Shown here: positions 25,524 to 33,821 of the stretch, one piece after another
Position numbering within the stretch: the first letter of the stretch is position 1
Layout of the letters: each line of letters starts with the position of its first letter
NCBI RefSeq assembly: GCF_004340685.1
Contig: NZ_SLUN01000049.1
Coordinates: forward strand, 1 to 33,850
Length of the DNA stretch: 33,850 nt
From: Hydrogenispora ethanolica
GTDB lineage: Bacteria; Bacillota; UBA4882; UBA8346
Reading direction: 5' to 3'
Notes under the pieces: model-generated
Told to the model about the DNA's origin: nothing
The model's input: the letters and a program-made list of their open reading frames with translations, nothing else
Database searches by the model: none
Made by a program: the position numbers and the translations under genes

Positions 25524-25935
25524 TTACAACAGCACTGCACATCTTTTCAGATACTCCATAATATAAACTGATGCAACTCCTAGAAAATCCTCATATTTCA
25601 GCATTTTTTCCTCCAATTGCCGCACGAATCGATACAGCGCCGGAACATCCTTACTCAGTTGCTGTGCATCCTTACTCAGTTGCTGTGCATCCTTACTCAG
25701 TTGCTGCGCATCCTTACTCAGTTGCTGTGCATCCTTACTCAGTTGCTGTGCATCCTTACTCAGTTGCTGTGCATCCTTACTCAGTTGCTGTGCATCCTTA
25801 CTCGGTTACTGTGCATCCTTACTCAGTTGCTGTGCATCCTTACTCAGTTGCTGTGCATCCTTACTCGGTTACTGTGCATCCTTACTCGGTTACTGTGCAT
25901 ATTCGTTCAGTAGCCGATCTATATTTTTTCATCAT
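25524..25935 (-). pseudogene. broken coiled-coil heptad-repeat gene
   Basis: On the minus strand the 21-bp units read AQQLSKD, a heptad with Ala and Leu at a and d. The same frame continues past the array into VPALYRFVRQLEEKMLKYED, then FLGVASVYIMEYLKRCAVLL and a TAA at 25524. Upstream the frame gives KNIDRLLNEYAQ, also coil-like. It is not intact: three units (25793, 25856, 25877) turn CAA CTG into TAA CCG, and the ATG ATG at 25930-25935 is out of frame by one A in a run of six (25924-25929). One fewer A would give MMKNIDRLLNEYAQ. The family is unknown. An intact downstream product could only start inside the C-terminal part. Confidence 0.5.
25646..25918. repeat. 21-bp tandem repeat, 12 units plus one diverged
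   Basis: Twelve units of 21 bp start every 21 nt from 25646 to 25877; a thirteenth, diverged unit starts at 25898. Type A is CATCCTTACTCAGTTGCTGTG; type B (units 8, 11 and 12) has CGGTTACTG in place of CAGTTGCTG; unit 3 ends CTGCG. Units abut with no spacers, so it is not CRISPR. The plus strand reads HPYSVAV, the minus strand AQQLSKD. The near identity of units points to recent expansion. Confidence 0.95.
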
Positions 25936-26049
25936 TAAGACACTTTTGCCCCCATTACGGTCGACACCAAACCAACCGCAGATTTTATACAACCAGTCCA
26001 GTGTATTCCATTACGCTCAGCACACCGGGGTATAAACTACGTTTGAAGT

Positions 26050-26232
26050 ATGGTGATTTCATTGATAATCCGGGTTAAATTGGTTGGATTTGAAGCGGAT
26101 ACGGGAGTTATTCTTTTACATAACGGAGATCTGGTAAAAATTCCTCGCAGTCTTTTACCGTATGACGCCAGGCCGGGTGATATCATTAAAATCCGTGTCG
26201 ATAAGGGAGCTACTTTAAAACAAGGCGGCTAA
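26050..26232 (+). CDS. small DUF3006-like protein
   Basis: A 60-residue protein: VGFEADTGVILLHNGDLVKIPRSLLPYDARPGDIIKIRVD. The pattern of a strand-rich stretch, 'v.l..G..v.iPrslLP..a..GDii', resembles the small DUF3006 family of Bacillota, function unknown. The ATG at 26050 is weakly placed; a TTG at 26062 has GGTGAT 6 nt upstream and may be the true start. No membrane segment or Cys. Confidence 0.55.
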   Translation: MVISLIIRVKLVGFEADTGVILLHNGDLVKIPRSLLPYDARPGDIIKIRVDKGATLKQGG

Positions 26233-26244
26233 GGATTTTTCATC

Positions 26245-26270
26245 AGGGGCAGCCCAGCGGGGCGGCCCCT
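26245..26270 (+). terminator. hairpin after the DUF3006-like gene
   Basis: AGGGGC (26245-26250) pairs with GCCCCT (26265-26270), and GCC with GGC inside. There is no T-run, so termination is uncertain. Confidence 0.4.
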
Positions 26271-26290
26271 TCAAATTAAAAAAGCATCGT

Positions 26291-26315
26291 AAAAGAAGCC
26301 CCGGTGGGGCTTCTT
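26291..26315 (-). terminator. Rho-independent terminator of the small Gln-rich gene
   Basis: On the minus strand GAAGCCCC-ACC-GGGGCTTC is followed by TTTT. It starts directly at the stop codon of the upstream small gene. Confidence 0.9.
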
Positions 26316-26502
26316 AATCGGACCATTTCATATAATCGATTCCGGGATCAACTTTTGGTTTTTCAGTGGTGCCGTCCTTCTGCTTCTGCTTGGATAAAGT
26401 GCGGGCCAGTTCCGCGGAGCTTTCCATGTTGGATTGCGCTTTTGTCCGTTGCGCTTGTTTCAGGTCCAAGTTTTTGGGTTGGTTCTGCTTTGACTGGTTC
26501 AT
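26314..26502 (-). CDS. small Gln/Lys-rich hydrophilic protein
   Basis: A 62-residue protein, very polar and without Cys or hydrophobic stretches: MNQSKQNQPKNLDLKQAQRT, then SSAELARTLSKQKQKDGTTEKPK, ending DPGIDYMKWSD. An excellent ribosome site (GGAGGTGGCTCTAA) and a terminator that begins at the stop make it a real single gene or last gene. The composition recalls small acid-soluble spore proteins of the gamma type, but I see no diagnostic motif, so that is only a suggestion. It lies about 110 nt after the ABC permease gene on the same strand. Confidence 0.65.
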   Translation of the reverse strand: MNQSKQNQPKNLDLKQAQRTKAQSNMESSAELARTLSKQKQKDGTTEKPKVDPGIDYMKWSD

Positions 26503-26613
26503 TTAGAGCCACCTCCTCGGCATCTATTATGAACCTTTTTATGAAAAAAATGAGTTCCTCGAACCGGCGGTCTACTGTAGTCGAGCTTTCAGCTCCGGCG
26601 GGCGGCCGGTCCG

Positions 26614-27810
26614 TCATTCATGGCGCAATGCTTCGATAGGATGCAACCCCGCCGCTTTATACGCCGGGTAACCCCCAAAAAAAAGCCCGACCACGATCGA
26701 GAATCCGAATGACAGCAAGATGGATTGGAGCGAGATGACCGCCGCCCAACCGGTGATCTGGGTGACCAGTAACGCCAGCCCCCATCCAAGACTTATTCCG
26801 ATTAATCCGCCAATCAGGCTGAGCACTACCGCTTCGATCAGGAAGAGCCCCAGGATCTCCGCTTTTTGCGCGCCGATGGCCTTGCGGATCCCGATCTCTT
26901 TAATCCGTTCGGTGACTGAGACCAACATGATATTCATGATCCCGATCCCGCCAACCAGCAATGAAACCGCGGCAATTCCGGCCAACAGCATCGTGAAGGT
27001 TTGAGTGGTCTGTTCGACCGTGGCCAGGATTTCCGCTTGATTGCGAACTGTAAATTTGCTCTCATCCTTGAATTTATAGTACAAGGCGGCATAAATCTGG
27101 TTATAGACGCTGTCCACTTGCTTTTCGTTTTCGGCCTGAATATAGATAGTACTGATATTCTGATTGCCGAAGATTCGCTGCTGCGCGGTTGTCAGCGGAA
27201 TCAGGATCAGATCGTCGCTGTTGCCGAAACCGCTCTGCCCCTTTTCAGCCAGAACGCCGATGATTTGAAACCGGACGGTGCCAACCTTGATATCCTGCCC
27301 CAGCGGATCGGAGTCCGGATAAAGCTGCTGCGCCACGTAGGAGCCGATTACTGCCACCCGCCGCCGCGCATTCAGCTCAGATTCATCGAAGACCCGCCCT
27401 CCGGCCAATTGATAGTTACGGACCGTAAAATACGGGATGGTGCATCCGATCACTGAAGTCTGCATGCTGACAAAACCATTGCCAACCACATCGCTGCGCC
27501 GGGCTTCCGGGGCGATGGCGGCGATATCCGTAGAAGCTTCGGCAATAACCGGCAATATGTCATTGGTCAGTGGCTGACCGCCGCCGAAGGAACCGCCCCT
27601 GCTATTTCCCATTCCGGCGAAGACCATCACCAGATTGGATCCCATCGCCGTGATATTCTGGGTGATCTGTTGCTTGGCGCCCTCGCCCAGGGCTACCATG
27701 ACAATGACCGCGGCCACCCCGATGATCACTCCCAGCATGGTCAATAAGGAACGGATTTTGTTCGCGGCCAGGTTTTTGACGGCCATCGTAAGATTTTCAG
27801 TGACTCTCAT
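26614..27810 (-). CDS. MacB-type ABC transporter permease
   Basis: A 398-residue inner membrane protein of the MacB/FtsX type: one N-terminal membrane helix (LLTMLGVIIGVAAVIVMVAL), a large periplasmic domain (about 45-270) and three C-terminal helices (LLAGIAAVSLLVGGIGIMNI; LIEAVVLSLIGGLIGISLGW; LLSFGFSIVVGLFFGGYPAY). The sequence RIKEIGIRKAIGAQKAEI is the usual FtsX coupling segment. ATPase and permease are separate genes, unlike the fused MacB of Escherichia coli. Its ATG overlaps the ATPase stop (ATGA); an ATG 9 nt upstream lies in the ribosome site. With the adaptor and TolC it would form a tripartite exporter. Substrate unknown. Confidence 0.9.
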   Translation of the reverse strand: MRVTENLTMAVKNLAANKIRSLLTMLGVIIGVAAVIVMVALGEGAKQQITQNITAMGSNLVMVFAGMGNSRGGSFGGGQPLTNDILPVIAEASTDIAAIAPEARRSDVVGNGFVSMQTSVIGCTIPYFTVRNYQLAGGRVFDESELNARRRVAVIGSYVAQQLYPDSDPLGQDIKVGTVRFQIIGVLAEKGQSGFGNSDDLILIPLTTAQQRIFGNQNISTIYIQAENEKQVDSVYNQIYAALYYKFKDESKFTVRNQAEILATVEQTTQTFTMLLAGIAAVSLLVGGIGIMNIMLVSVTERIKEIGIRKAIGAQKAEILGLFLIEAVVLSLIGGLIGISLGWGLALLVTQITGWAAVISLQSILLSFGFSIVVGLFFGGYPAYKAAGLHPIEALRHE

Positions 27811-28517
27811 GCCGGCCATCCTTCCCGATCGATCATGATCTGGTGATTTGATTCATCGGCCACAAGCTTTCCGTCGCGGAAGCGCAAGATCCTCTGGGTG
27901 TAGTTGGCGATATCCGGCTCATGGGTTACCATCACTATCGTCATCCCTCTACGGTGCAGTTCCTGAAAGATAGCCAGAATCTCCACGCTGGCCTTGGAAT
28001 CGAGATTCCCGGTGGGTTCGTCGGCCAGCAACAGTTTCGGCTGGTTGACCAGCGCCCGGGCAATGGCCACCCGCTGTTGCTGGCCACCGGACAGCTCCCG
28101 CGGTTTGTGATGAATGCGGTGTTCCAAACCGATCCTGGTCAAGGCTTGACGGGCGAGGCCATGCCGCTCCGCCGTGGACATCCCGGCATAGATCAAGGGC
28201 AGTTCCACATTTTGGAGGGCGGTCAGATTCGGCAGTAAATTAAAGGACTGAAATACAAAGCCGATCTCCTGGTTGCGCAGTCGGGCCTGGTCCCATTCGC
28301 CCAATTCCGCGACTTCCCGGCCGACCAGCCGGTACGATCCGGAGCTCGGCTGGTCCAGGCAACCGATGATATTCATCAGCGTCGACTTTCCCGAACCCGA
28401 CGGTCCCATCAAGGAGACCATCTCCCCTTCGCGGATGGTGAGCGAGACTCCGTCCAGCGCCCGCACCTCCGTGTCGCCCATCTGATAAACTTTACAGATA
28501 TTCTCCAATTCCAGCAT
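27807..28517 (-). CDS. MacB/LolD-type ABC transporter ATPase
   Basis: A 236-residue nucleotide-binding subunit. Walker A is GPSGSGKST (38-46), the signature is LSGGQQQR, Walker B plus D-loop is [13 protein letters not shown], and the switch His is in MVTHEPDIA. The Q-loop [20 protein letters not shown] is typical of the MacB/LolD group. It overlaps the permease by 4 nt and starts 6 nt after the adaptor, so the three genes are co-translated. Confidence 0.95.
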   Translation of the reverse strand: MLELENICKVYQMGDTEVRALDGVSLTIREGEMVSLMGPSGSGKSTLMNIIGCLDQPSSGSYRLVGREVAELGEWDQARLRNQEIGFVFQSFNLLPNLTALQNVELPLIYAGMSTAERHGLARQALTRIGLEHRIHHKPRELSGGQQQRVAIARALVNQPKLLLADEPTGNLDSKASVEILAIFQELHRRGMTIVMVTHEPDIANYTQRILRFRDGKLVADESNHQIMIDREGWPA

Positions 28518-28523
28518 CCGTCC

Positions 28524-29822
28524 TCACCTGCCCATCCGGCGCATGCCACCGCCACCACCGCCGCCCATGCGGATCATCGTCGGCCCGGGATCTCTGCCCT
28601 GATCCGGAATCTGCAATTTGGGCACGGCAACCAGCTCTCCTTCGGTCAAGCCGGATAGGATTTCTACATGATCCGCGGTTTTATATCCCAACCGCACCTT
28701 CCGGGAGACGAATTTACCCTGCTTCAACACTTTGACGATGGCGCCGTCGCCATTCTGTCCGGTTATCGCCCGCGCGGGAATGGCCAAGACATTCGGATGA
28801 GCATTCACCATAATCGTCACATCCACTGTCATTCCCGCCTTCAAAAGACCCTTCAGGTTTTCACGGGATCGTTTCATCACACTATTCGGCGGCGGATTGC
28901 CGCGATCCCCATTCCGTATCGCTCCCCGCTGCTTGCGCCGTTCGCCGACGCCACGCTCCGGCGGAGTCAGGGAGGAATCACTGCCGCTCCCCAACAACGG
29001 TTTGATGACCACCGGGAACGTAACCACGTTTGAAGTGACAGTTCCAGTGCTTCCGAATGAGATCACCTCGCCCGGCACAATCGTGCGGTTTTGGTCATTG
29101 GCGCTGATCTCGGCCGGCAGACCGATCGCCACTTGGTTGATGTCGCCCTGGTCCACGGCAGCCTCGATCCGGATCGCTCTATCCCCGCCCAGAGTCAACA
29201 GCTCGTCGGTGTTCGCCACCGTCTCTTCCAGTTTCACATTGATCCAGGAGACTTCGGCGTCAAATGGCGCCCGGATGAGAATATTGTTATTCTTATCCAC
29301 CCCGTTCTTATCCAACGAATCCAACTTTTGCCGATATTCAGCCACCTCGGTTTGGTGTTGCCAGACTTTGCTCTGGGCGTTTTCCAGATCGTCGATAGTC
29401 GTGCCTTGGATTTTATAGAGAATCTGTTGCCGCTCCAAAGCTTTCTGCGCGACCTTCAAATTTTCCTGAGCCTGCTCTAACGAGGATTTCCAACTGGAGG
29501 AATAATTGATCAGATCCGCGTCTTTTAACTGCAGGATCAATAAAATATCCCCTTTTCGGACCGAATCGCCCGGTCTCACCAGGATCTCTTTGACCGTTGC
29601 GCTATAGGGCGGATAAATCGCGGCGTTTTTCTCGGTAACCACATTTCCAGTGGCGTCAATCCGGTCACTGAGATCCATCCGCCGTACCTCAATGGTATTG
29701 AACGCATCGGTCTGTTCGGCCAGCGCCGCCTGCTGCCGTTGTTGTTTGACGAGCCAAACGGCAGCGAAAGCGATCAGAATCGCAACTCCCAGGATCATCC
29801 ATTTCTGCTTCCAATTTTTCAA
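28524..29822 (-). CDS. MacA-like periplasmic adaptor (HlyD/RND membrane fusion family)
   Basis: A 432-residue membrane fusion protein: a short cytoplasmic start, one membrane helix (MILGVAILIAFAAVWLV), a lipoyl-type half-motif (ATVKEILVRPGDSVRKGDILLIL), an alpha-helical hairpin (about 100-170), the second lipoyl half (IRAPFDAEVSWINVKLEETV), a beta-barrel domain and a membrane-proximal domain (AGMTVDVTIMVNAHPNVLAIPARAI). About 40 residues from SLTPPERGVGERRKQRG to SVMKRSRENLKG interrupt the barrel domain and look foreign. The C-terminus is Gly-rich (GGGGGGGMRRMGR). I chose TTG at 29822, since GGAGGAGAGCAAA precedes it; the longer frame to 29882 has no such site. Confidence 0.88.
   Translation of the reverse strand: MKNWKQKWMILGVAILIAFAAVWLVKQQRQQAALAEQTDAFNTIEVRRMDLSDRIDATGNVVTEKNAAIYPPYSATVKEILVRPGDSVRKGDILLILQLKDADLINYSSSWKSSLEQAQENLKVAQKALERQQILYKIQGTTIDDLENAQSKVWQHQTEVAEYRQKLDSLDKNGVDKNNNILIRAPFDAEVSWINVKLEETVANTDELLTLGGDRAIRIEAAVDQGDINQVAIGLPAEISANDQNRTIVPGEVISFGSTGTVTSNVVTFPVVIKPLLGSGSDSSLTPPERGVGERRKQRGAIRNGDRGNPPPNSVMKRSRENLKGLLKAGMTVDVTIMVNAHPNVLAIPARAITGQNGDGAIVKVLKQGKFVSRKVRLGYKTADHVEILSGLTEGELVAVPKLQIPDQGRDPGPTMIRMGGGGGGGMRRMGR
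28861..28985 (-). other. probable in-frame inserted repeat within the adaptor gene
   Basis: This stretch codes a Pro/Arg/Gly-rich segment with no place in the MacA barrel domain; the expected sequence resumes at GLLKAGMTV. It contains GCGGCAATCCGCCGC-like partial palindromes. It looks like a small intergenic-type repeat that inserted without breaking the frame. Confidence 0.45.
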
Positions 29823-29954
29823 ATTTGCTCTCCTCCAATCAATACCGCGCGCAAATGTTTTTTGAGACACTTCCAGAGACAATTGCAGTCATTTCCTCGC
29901 TCATGCCCGAATTTCTCTCCTACGTTATAGGAGGGGGAATGTACTCACTTTATT

Positions 29955-31373
29955 TCATCTGGCTTTCTGATCGGCTTTTTGATCAAACAAGTAAAGATCG
30001 CCGAGGGCCTTTTTCAGTTTCTGCAAGGCCAATACCCGGTCATAGCCAGATTTTACGGCCGCTATCTGCGCGTCCAAGGCGTCCTGGCGCGCATCAGAAA
30101 GATCTGCGAAAGTAATCGAACCGAATTGCCGCTGAACCTCTTTGATCTCCAGATCCTTATCGTAATACGGCAATGCCTTTTGATTCAATTCATGCTGTTT
30201 GACGGCCAGTTGATACTCGGAAAACGTCTGAGAAACATCCAGCAAAATATTCTGGCGTTCTCTCTCCAGGTCCAATTTGGCATTGTCCAGCGTATACTGC
30301 GCTTGCTTTGTTTGATTGGCGGCAGTGCCAAAATCGAGGCTCCAGTTGAACTTTAAAGTGAAGTACCTTTTCTTGGAGCCATAATAATCCGTATTGGTAG
30401 TGCCGATGTTGGCCTGAGACTGATAAGAATTGTCCTTTTTAGCAGCCAACCAGCTAAAATCGCCGCTCAAAAAATCATAACTCAATCCAAAACTTTGGGT
30501 TTGATCCTGATCGTTGTAACTTACGGATACGGCCGGCATCTCTTCATTCTTGGTCTGCGCCCAGGTCCGCTGAGCCTGCTTGAAAACGATCTCTTTTTTC
30601 TGCAGCTCCAACCGTCTTTGCAGGGCTTTTTGTTGCAACGCGGCCAATTGTTCATTGATCGGGTCCTCTTTGAAATTTACTTCTGCGAATTGATAATTGG
30701 AGAGGTCTTTCAGCCCGAGCTGATTGGCGAGTTTCTGCTTGGCGATGTCCAAATCGGAGCGATCCTTTTCCACATCGAACTCAGCCTGGTTCAAGCTGTT
30801 TTGAGTTTTGAGCTGATCTGGCTTGGTGATCTTGCCCAGACTCAGTAGCTTCGTTGCCAGGGCATGGTCTTCTTTGTATTTCGCCAGCGCCGCTTCATGC
30901 AGTTTCAATACTTGCTGGGCTTTTAAAACCGTAAAATAATACTCATACGTATTATAGATGACCTCGGCCTGATCGATTTGGAGTGTCGCCTCGGCCGTAA
31001 CCTGCTCCCACATCGCGGCTTCGATATTGGAGACGATTTTCTGGCCATACAGGTTATACGTGGTCGGAATCGTCTGCTGAACCACGATCTGATAGGCGCT
31101 CGGATAAGTATCGTCGGTTGTTTGATATTGGTATTGCCCTTCCACGGTGGCCTGCGGCAGGATATTCAATGCCGCTTTCTTGACTGCCAGTTTAGACTTT
31201 TCCAAGCTGTTGCGGTCCGTTTTCACTTGATAATCGGCTTGACAGGCCATTTCCACCGCTTGTGAGAGGGATAAAGTTTGGCTTTCACCAAAGGCTGGAC
31301 TCCAGCCGAGTAAACCGATAAAACACGCGATGATCCACCATGAGCGTTTCAACTCAAGTCGTTTGCTCTGCAA
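29955..31373 (-). CDS. TolC family outer membrane factor
   Basis: A 472-residue exported protein. A signal peptide ends near residue 29 (WWIIACFIGLLGWSPAFG|ES). Two repeats of the outer membrane efflux domain follow: LSLSQAVEMACQADYQVKTD...KKAALNILPQATVEGQYQYQ, and in the second half ALQRRLELQKKEIVFKQAQRTW...DFGTAANQTKQAQYTLDNAKLDLERERQNILLDV. Long helices with heptad periodicity (AALAKYKEDHALATKLLSLGKITKPDQL) are typical of the periplasmic tunnel. It would form the trimeric outer membrane channel for the adaptor and ABC pump encoded downstream. The start is TTG, 4 nt after the sensor kinase stop, with AGGGG upstream. Confidence 0.9.
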   Translation of the reverse strand: MQSKRLELKRSWWIIACFIGLLGWSPAFGESQTLSLSQAVEMACQADYQVKTDRNSLEKSKLAVKKAALNILPQATVEGQYQYQTTDDTYPSAYQIVVQQTIPTTYNLYGQKIVSNIEAAMWEQVTAEATLQIDQAEVIYNTYEYYFTVLKAQQVLKLHEAALAKYKEDHALATKLLSLGKITKPDQLKTQNSLNQAEFDVEKDRSDLDIAKQKLANQLGLKDLSNYQFAEVNFKEDPINEQLAALQQKALQRRLELQKKEIVFKQAQRTWAQTKNEEMPAVSVSYNDQDQTQSFGLSYDFLSGDFSWLAAKKDNSYQSQANIGTTNTDYYGSKKRYFTLKFNWSLDFGTAANQTKQAQYTLDNAKLDLERERQNILLDVSQTFSEYQLAVKQHELNQKALPYYDKDLEIKEVQRQFGSITFADLSDARQDALDAQIAAVKSGYDRVLALQKLKKALGDLYLFDQKADQKAR

Positions 31374-31376
31374 ATT

Positions 31377-32831
31377 TCATCCCCTGCGCTTCCTCTTTTC
31401 ATTTGTTCTCTCATCCTTAACCGGCGATTCTGCTATTCCAGCTGATAGGCTTTTTGACGCTGGAGGACCTCTGCGGGTCGGTTGGTGATAGGTTGGAAAG
31501 AACAACGTAAAACTGACCCCCGCGTCCTCCCCGTTCGCAACAGTAATGCTACCCCCATGAAGTTCAACCAGTTTCTTTACGATGGCTAATCCCAGACCAT
31601 TCCCGGATTCACCGCCACGTTTTTTAGCGCGGTAGAAACGCTCGAAGATTCGGGGCTGGTCCTCGAGGGGAATCCCGGAACCGTCGTCCCGAAAATGAAT
31701 CACGCTCCAACCATCGGCTTCCCTGCATTCAATGATAATCTTTTGCAAACCGTCCGAATGTTGCAGCGAGTTATTGAAGAGATTTTGCAAAATCTGTTCC
31801 AAACGGCGGTAGTCGGCGTAAATGTATTGGCCGATCTCGGTCCGGCATTCCAGTTCGATCCGCTTCCCTTTCAAGGATAAATCGTTCCTTCTTTTGAATT
31901 GCTCCAAGAATTGCCGGCAATCAATGGCATCCGGGTCAAGGCTGACAGTTCCGGCGTCAAAACGGGCCAACTCCAATAACTCTTTTACAAATGAGGATAA
32001 CCGCTCCGCCTCCTCCGAGGCAATTTGCAGATACGACTGCTGTTCGGAGGCAGTTAATTGCAGTTCCGTCATTTGCAGCGTTTCCAAGTATCCCTTGATG
32101 GACGTAAGCGGCGTCGATAATTCATGCGATATATCCACGATAAACTGCCGGCGCTGGCGATCGATGGCCTGCAGCTCGCCGGTGAATTTTTCAATGGAAG
32201 CCGCCATTTCATTCAGAGCCCTGCCGATACTGGCGAATTCATCGTTTCCTCTGAGAGTAACCCGAGTTTGATATTGCCCCCGCGACAGACGCTCCACCGC
32301 CTCCAATAAGGTAGACGACCGCCGGTAAAGCCAACGAAAGATCAAAAAGCCAAAAATCAGGGCCGGCCCCAGCGCCATCAGCATGAAGGTGGAAAGCATT
32401 CGAAACATTCCTGCGATACGGTTCAAGTCATTGGAAAAAAAGATTAGATATCCGCTTTGCGAACCCACCGCAATCTTTTCAGCCGCCACCCAGATCATTT
32501 TATGGTTGCGGCGTACCTGATAGCGGTAGTTACCGCCGCCAAGGTCGACCCGGTGCACATACGGAACAAACGCAAGTCTGGTTCGATGGAAATTCCGGTT
32601 CTCTTTGGCAATATATCTTCGCAGGTCAAAGTCGGGATTATGCTCAAATTTCCAACGGATGTCGGCCTTGATGTACTGAAGCATCTCCTGTTTTTCTTGT
32701 AAAACCCGGGGTAAAATTGTTTTTCCCAAGCCAAAGTGAATAATGACGCCCTGATAGATAAAAAAGAGCCATAACAGACCAAAAAAGATGAGTACCATCC
32801 GGAAATAGGAACGGATCTCAGGAATTCTCAT
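31377..32831 (-). CDS. sensor histidine kinase
   Basis: A 484-residue membrane kinase. TM1 is about residues 12-32, an extracytoplasmic sensor of about 110 residues follows (no family recognised), and TM2 is about 146-168. A HAMP linker runs about 169-220, then HisKA with the phospho-acceptor His236 in DISHELSTPLTSIKGYLETL, and an ATPase domain with N box (LQNLFNNSLQHS), G1 (DDGSGIP), F box (IFERFYRAKKR) and G2 (GNGLGLAIVKKLVELHGG). The C-terminal 30 residues are polar and low complexity. It overlaps the response regulator by 14 nt and abuts tolC, so it probably controls the exporter operon. Confidence 0.94.
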   Translation of the reverse strand: MRIPEIRSYFRMVLIFFGLLWLFFIYQGVIIHFGLGKTILPRVLQEKQEMLQYIKADIRWKFEHNPDFDLRRYIAKENRNFHRTRLAFVPYVHRVDLGGGNYRYQVRRNHKMIWVAAEKIAVGSQSGYLIFFSNDLNRIAGMFRMLSTFMLMALGPALIFGFLIFRWLYRRSSTLLEAVERLSRGQYQTRVTLRGNDEFASIGRALNEMAASIEKFTGELQAIDRQRRQFIVDISHELSTPLTSIKGYLETLQMTELQLTASEQQSYLQIASEEAERLSSFVKELLELARFDAGTVSLDPDAIDCRQFLEQFKRRNDLSLKGKRIELECRTEIGQYIYADYRRLEQILQNLFNNSLQHSDGLQKIIIECREADGWSVIHFRDDGSGIPLEDQPRIFERFYRAKKRGGESGNGLGLAIVKKLVELHGGSITVANGEDAGVSFTLFFPTYHQPTRRGPPASKSLSAGIAESPVKDERTNEKRKRRG

Positions 32832-33507
32832 TAAAGCGATACCCCACTCCCCAAATTGTCACAATTCGCTGCGGATTGGCAGGATCGGTCTCAATCTTAC
32901 GCCGTAAGCGGCTGATGATCCGATCGATGCTGCGGTCGTAAACATAACTGTCTTCGCCCCAGATACGTTCCAGTAACTGTTCCCTTTTAAAAGATAATCC
33001 CCGGTTCTTCATTAAGAAGTAAAGTACGTCAAACTCTAGCGAAGTAAGCGGAATCAACCGGCCATTCAACTTTACCGCCATTGCGCCAGGATCAATCTCC
33101 AACTCACCCACGCTGATTGAGGGTACTCTTTCCTCTTCCCGGGTTAAGTGGGGACGACGCAACAACACCCTGACCCTTGCCAGTAACTCCCGGACGGAGA
33201 AGGGTTTGGTCACATAATCGTCCGCCCCCATCTCCAGCCCAACCAGCTTGTCAACCTCTTCCTGTTTGGCGGTTAACATCAAAATGTACACATCGGACCT
33301 GCACCGGATTTCACGGCATATTTCCAATCCGTTTTTTCCGGGCAGCATCAGATCGAGGACGATCAAATCCGGATGAGTCCGCTGAAATTGCTCCATCGCC
33401 TCCAGGCCGTCATACGCCTGAAAACATTGATGGCCTTCCCTTTCCAAATGGGTACGGAGTAAAGCCGAAATATTCTTTTCATCCTCAACAATTAAAATAC
33501 TACTCAT
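32818..33507 (-). CDS. OmpR/PhoB-type response regulator
   Basis: A 229-residue regulator. Receiver domain: acidic pair Glu8-Asp9 (ILIVEDEKN), phospho-acceptor Asp52 (LIVLDLMLPGKNG), and the Lys of YVTKPFSVRELLARV. C-terminal winged helix: LTSLEFDVLYFLMKNRGLSFKREQLLERIWG, then DRIISRLRRKIETDP and WGVGYRF. The frame extends 50 codons upstream, but the ATG at 33507 gives the canonical N-terminus and has GGTGGATGG before it. It is the first gene of the regulator-kinase-TolC-adaptor-ABC unit. Confidence 0.95.
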   Translation of the reverse strand: MSSILIVEDEKNISALLRTHLEREGHQCFQAYDGLEAMEQFQRTHPDLIVLDLMLPGKNGLEICREIRCRSDVYILMLTAKQEEVDKLVGLEMGADDYVTKPFSVRELLARVRVLLRRPHLTREEERVPSISVGELEIDPGAMAVKLNGRLIPLTSLEFDVLYFLMKNRGLSFKREQLLERIWGEDSYVYDRSIDRIISRLRRKIETDPANPQRIVTIWGVGYRFNENS

Positions 33508-33686
33508 TTTCCATCCACCCAGCGTTGCCAAAATTGAGAGACCTAGCTGTTTTTCAGAAAACCATGGATCATCCATCGCTTCTAATTGGACGAATTTCGG
33601 GTCCATAAAGTTCGGGATATCCGGCTCGATACCACTTTTCATAATAACTAACTTCATTTCATCAATAACCCCACTATATGATAAAT

Positions 33687-33710
33687 AATGGACTCATTTT
33701 TGAGTCCATT
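33687..33710. promoter_or_regulatory. 10-bp perfect palindrome upstream of the response regulator
   Basis: AATGGACTCA-TTTT-TGAGTCCATT, about 180 nt before the regulator ATG. It could be an operator for autoregulation or an attenuator stem; no T-run follows on either strand beyond the loop. Confidence 0.5.
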
Positions 33711-33812
33711 GTTACGTATATGTTAAAATTGCGGTTTCAAAGACGAATCCATAATTAGGGTTCGCTGAACAGAGAAAAAAGCCTTGATAATACTAAGTTT
33801 AAGAGCTATTTG

Positions 33813-33821
33813 TGGTATAAT
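33813..33821 (+). promoter_or_regulatory. extended -10 promoter pointing out of the window
   Basis: TGGTATAAT is a perfect extended -10. The -35 region is poor. It would drive a plus-strand gene that begins beyond the window and is divergent from the two-component operon. Confidence 0.5.

Noticed and set aside
25646-25918. CRISPR array
   Set aside because: Units abut directly with no unique spacers, and there are no cas genes.
25571-26035. Plus-strand 154-codon frame reading HPYSVAV repeats
   Set aside because: It has no ribosome site and its flanks are not protein-like, while the minus-strand frame gives a sensible coiled coil with sensible flanks.
33696-33711. ATTTTTGAGTCCATTG resembles an internal tract of the 136-nt element
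   Set aside because: Only about 16 nt are shared and none of the flanking element is present, so I treat it as chance.
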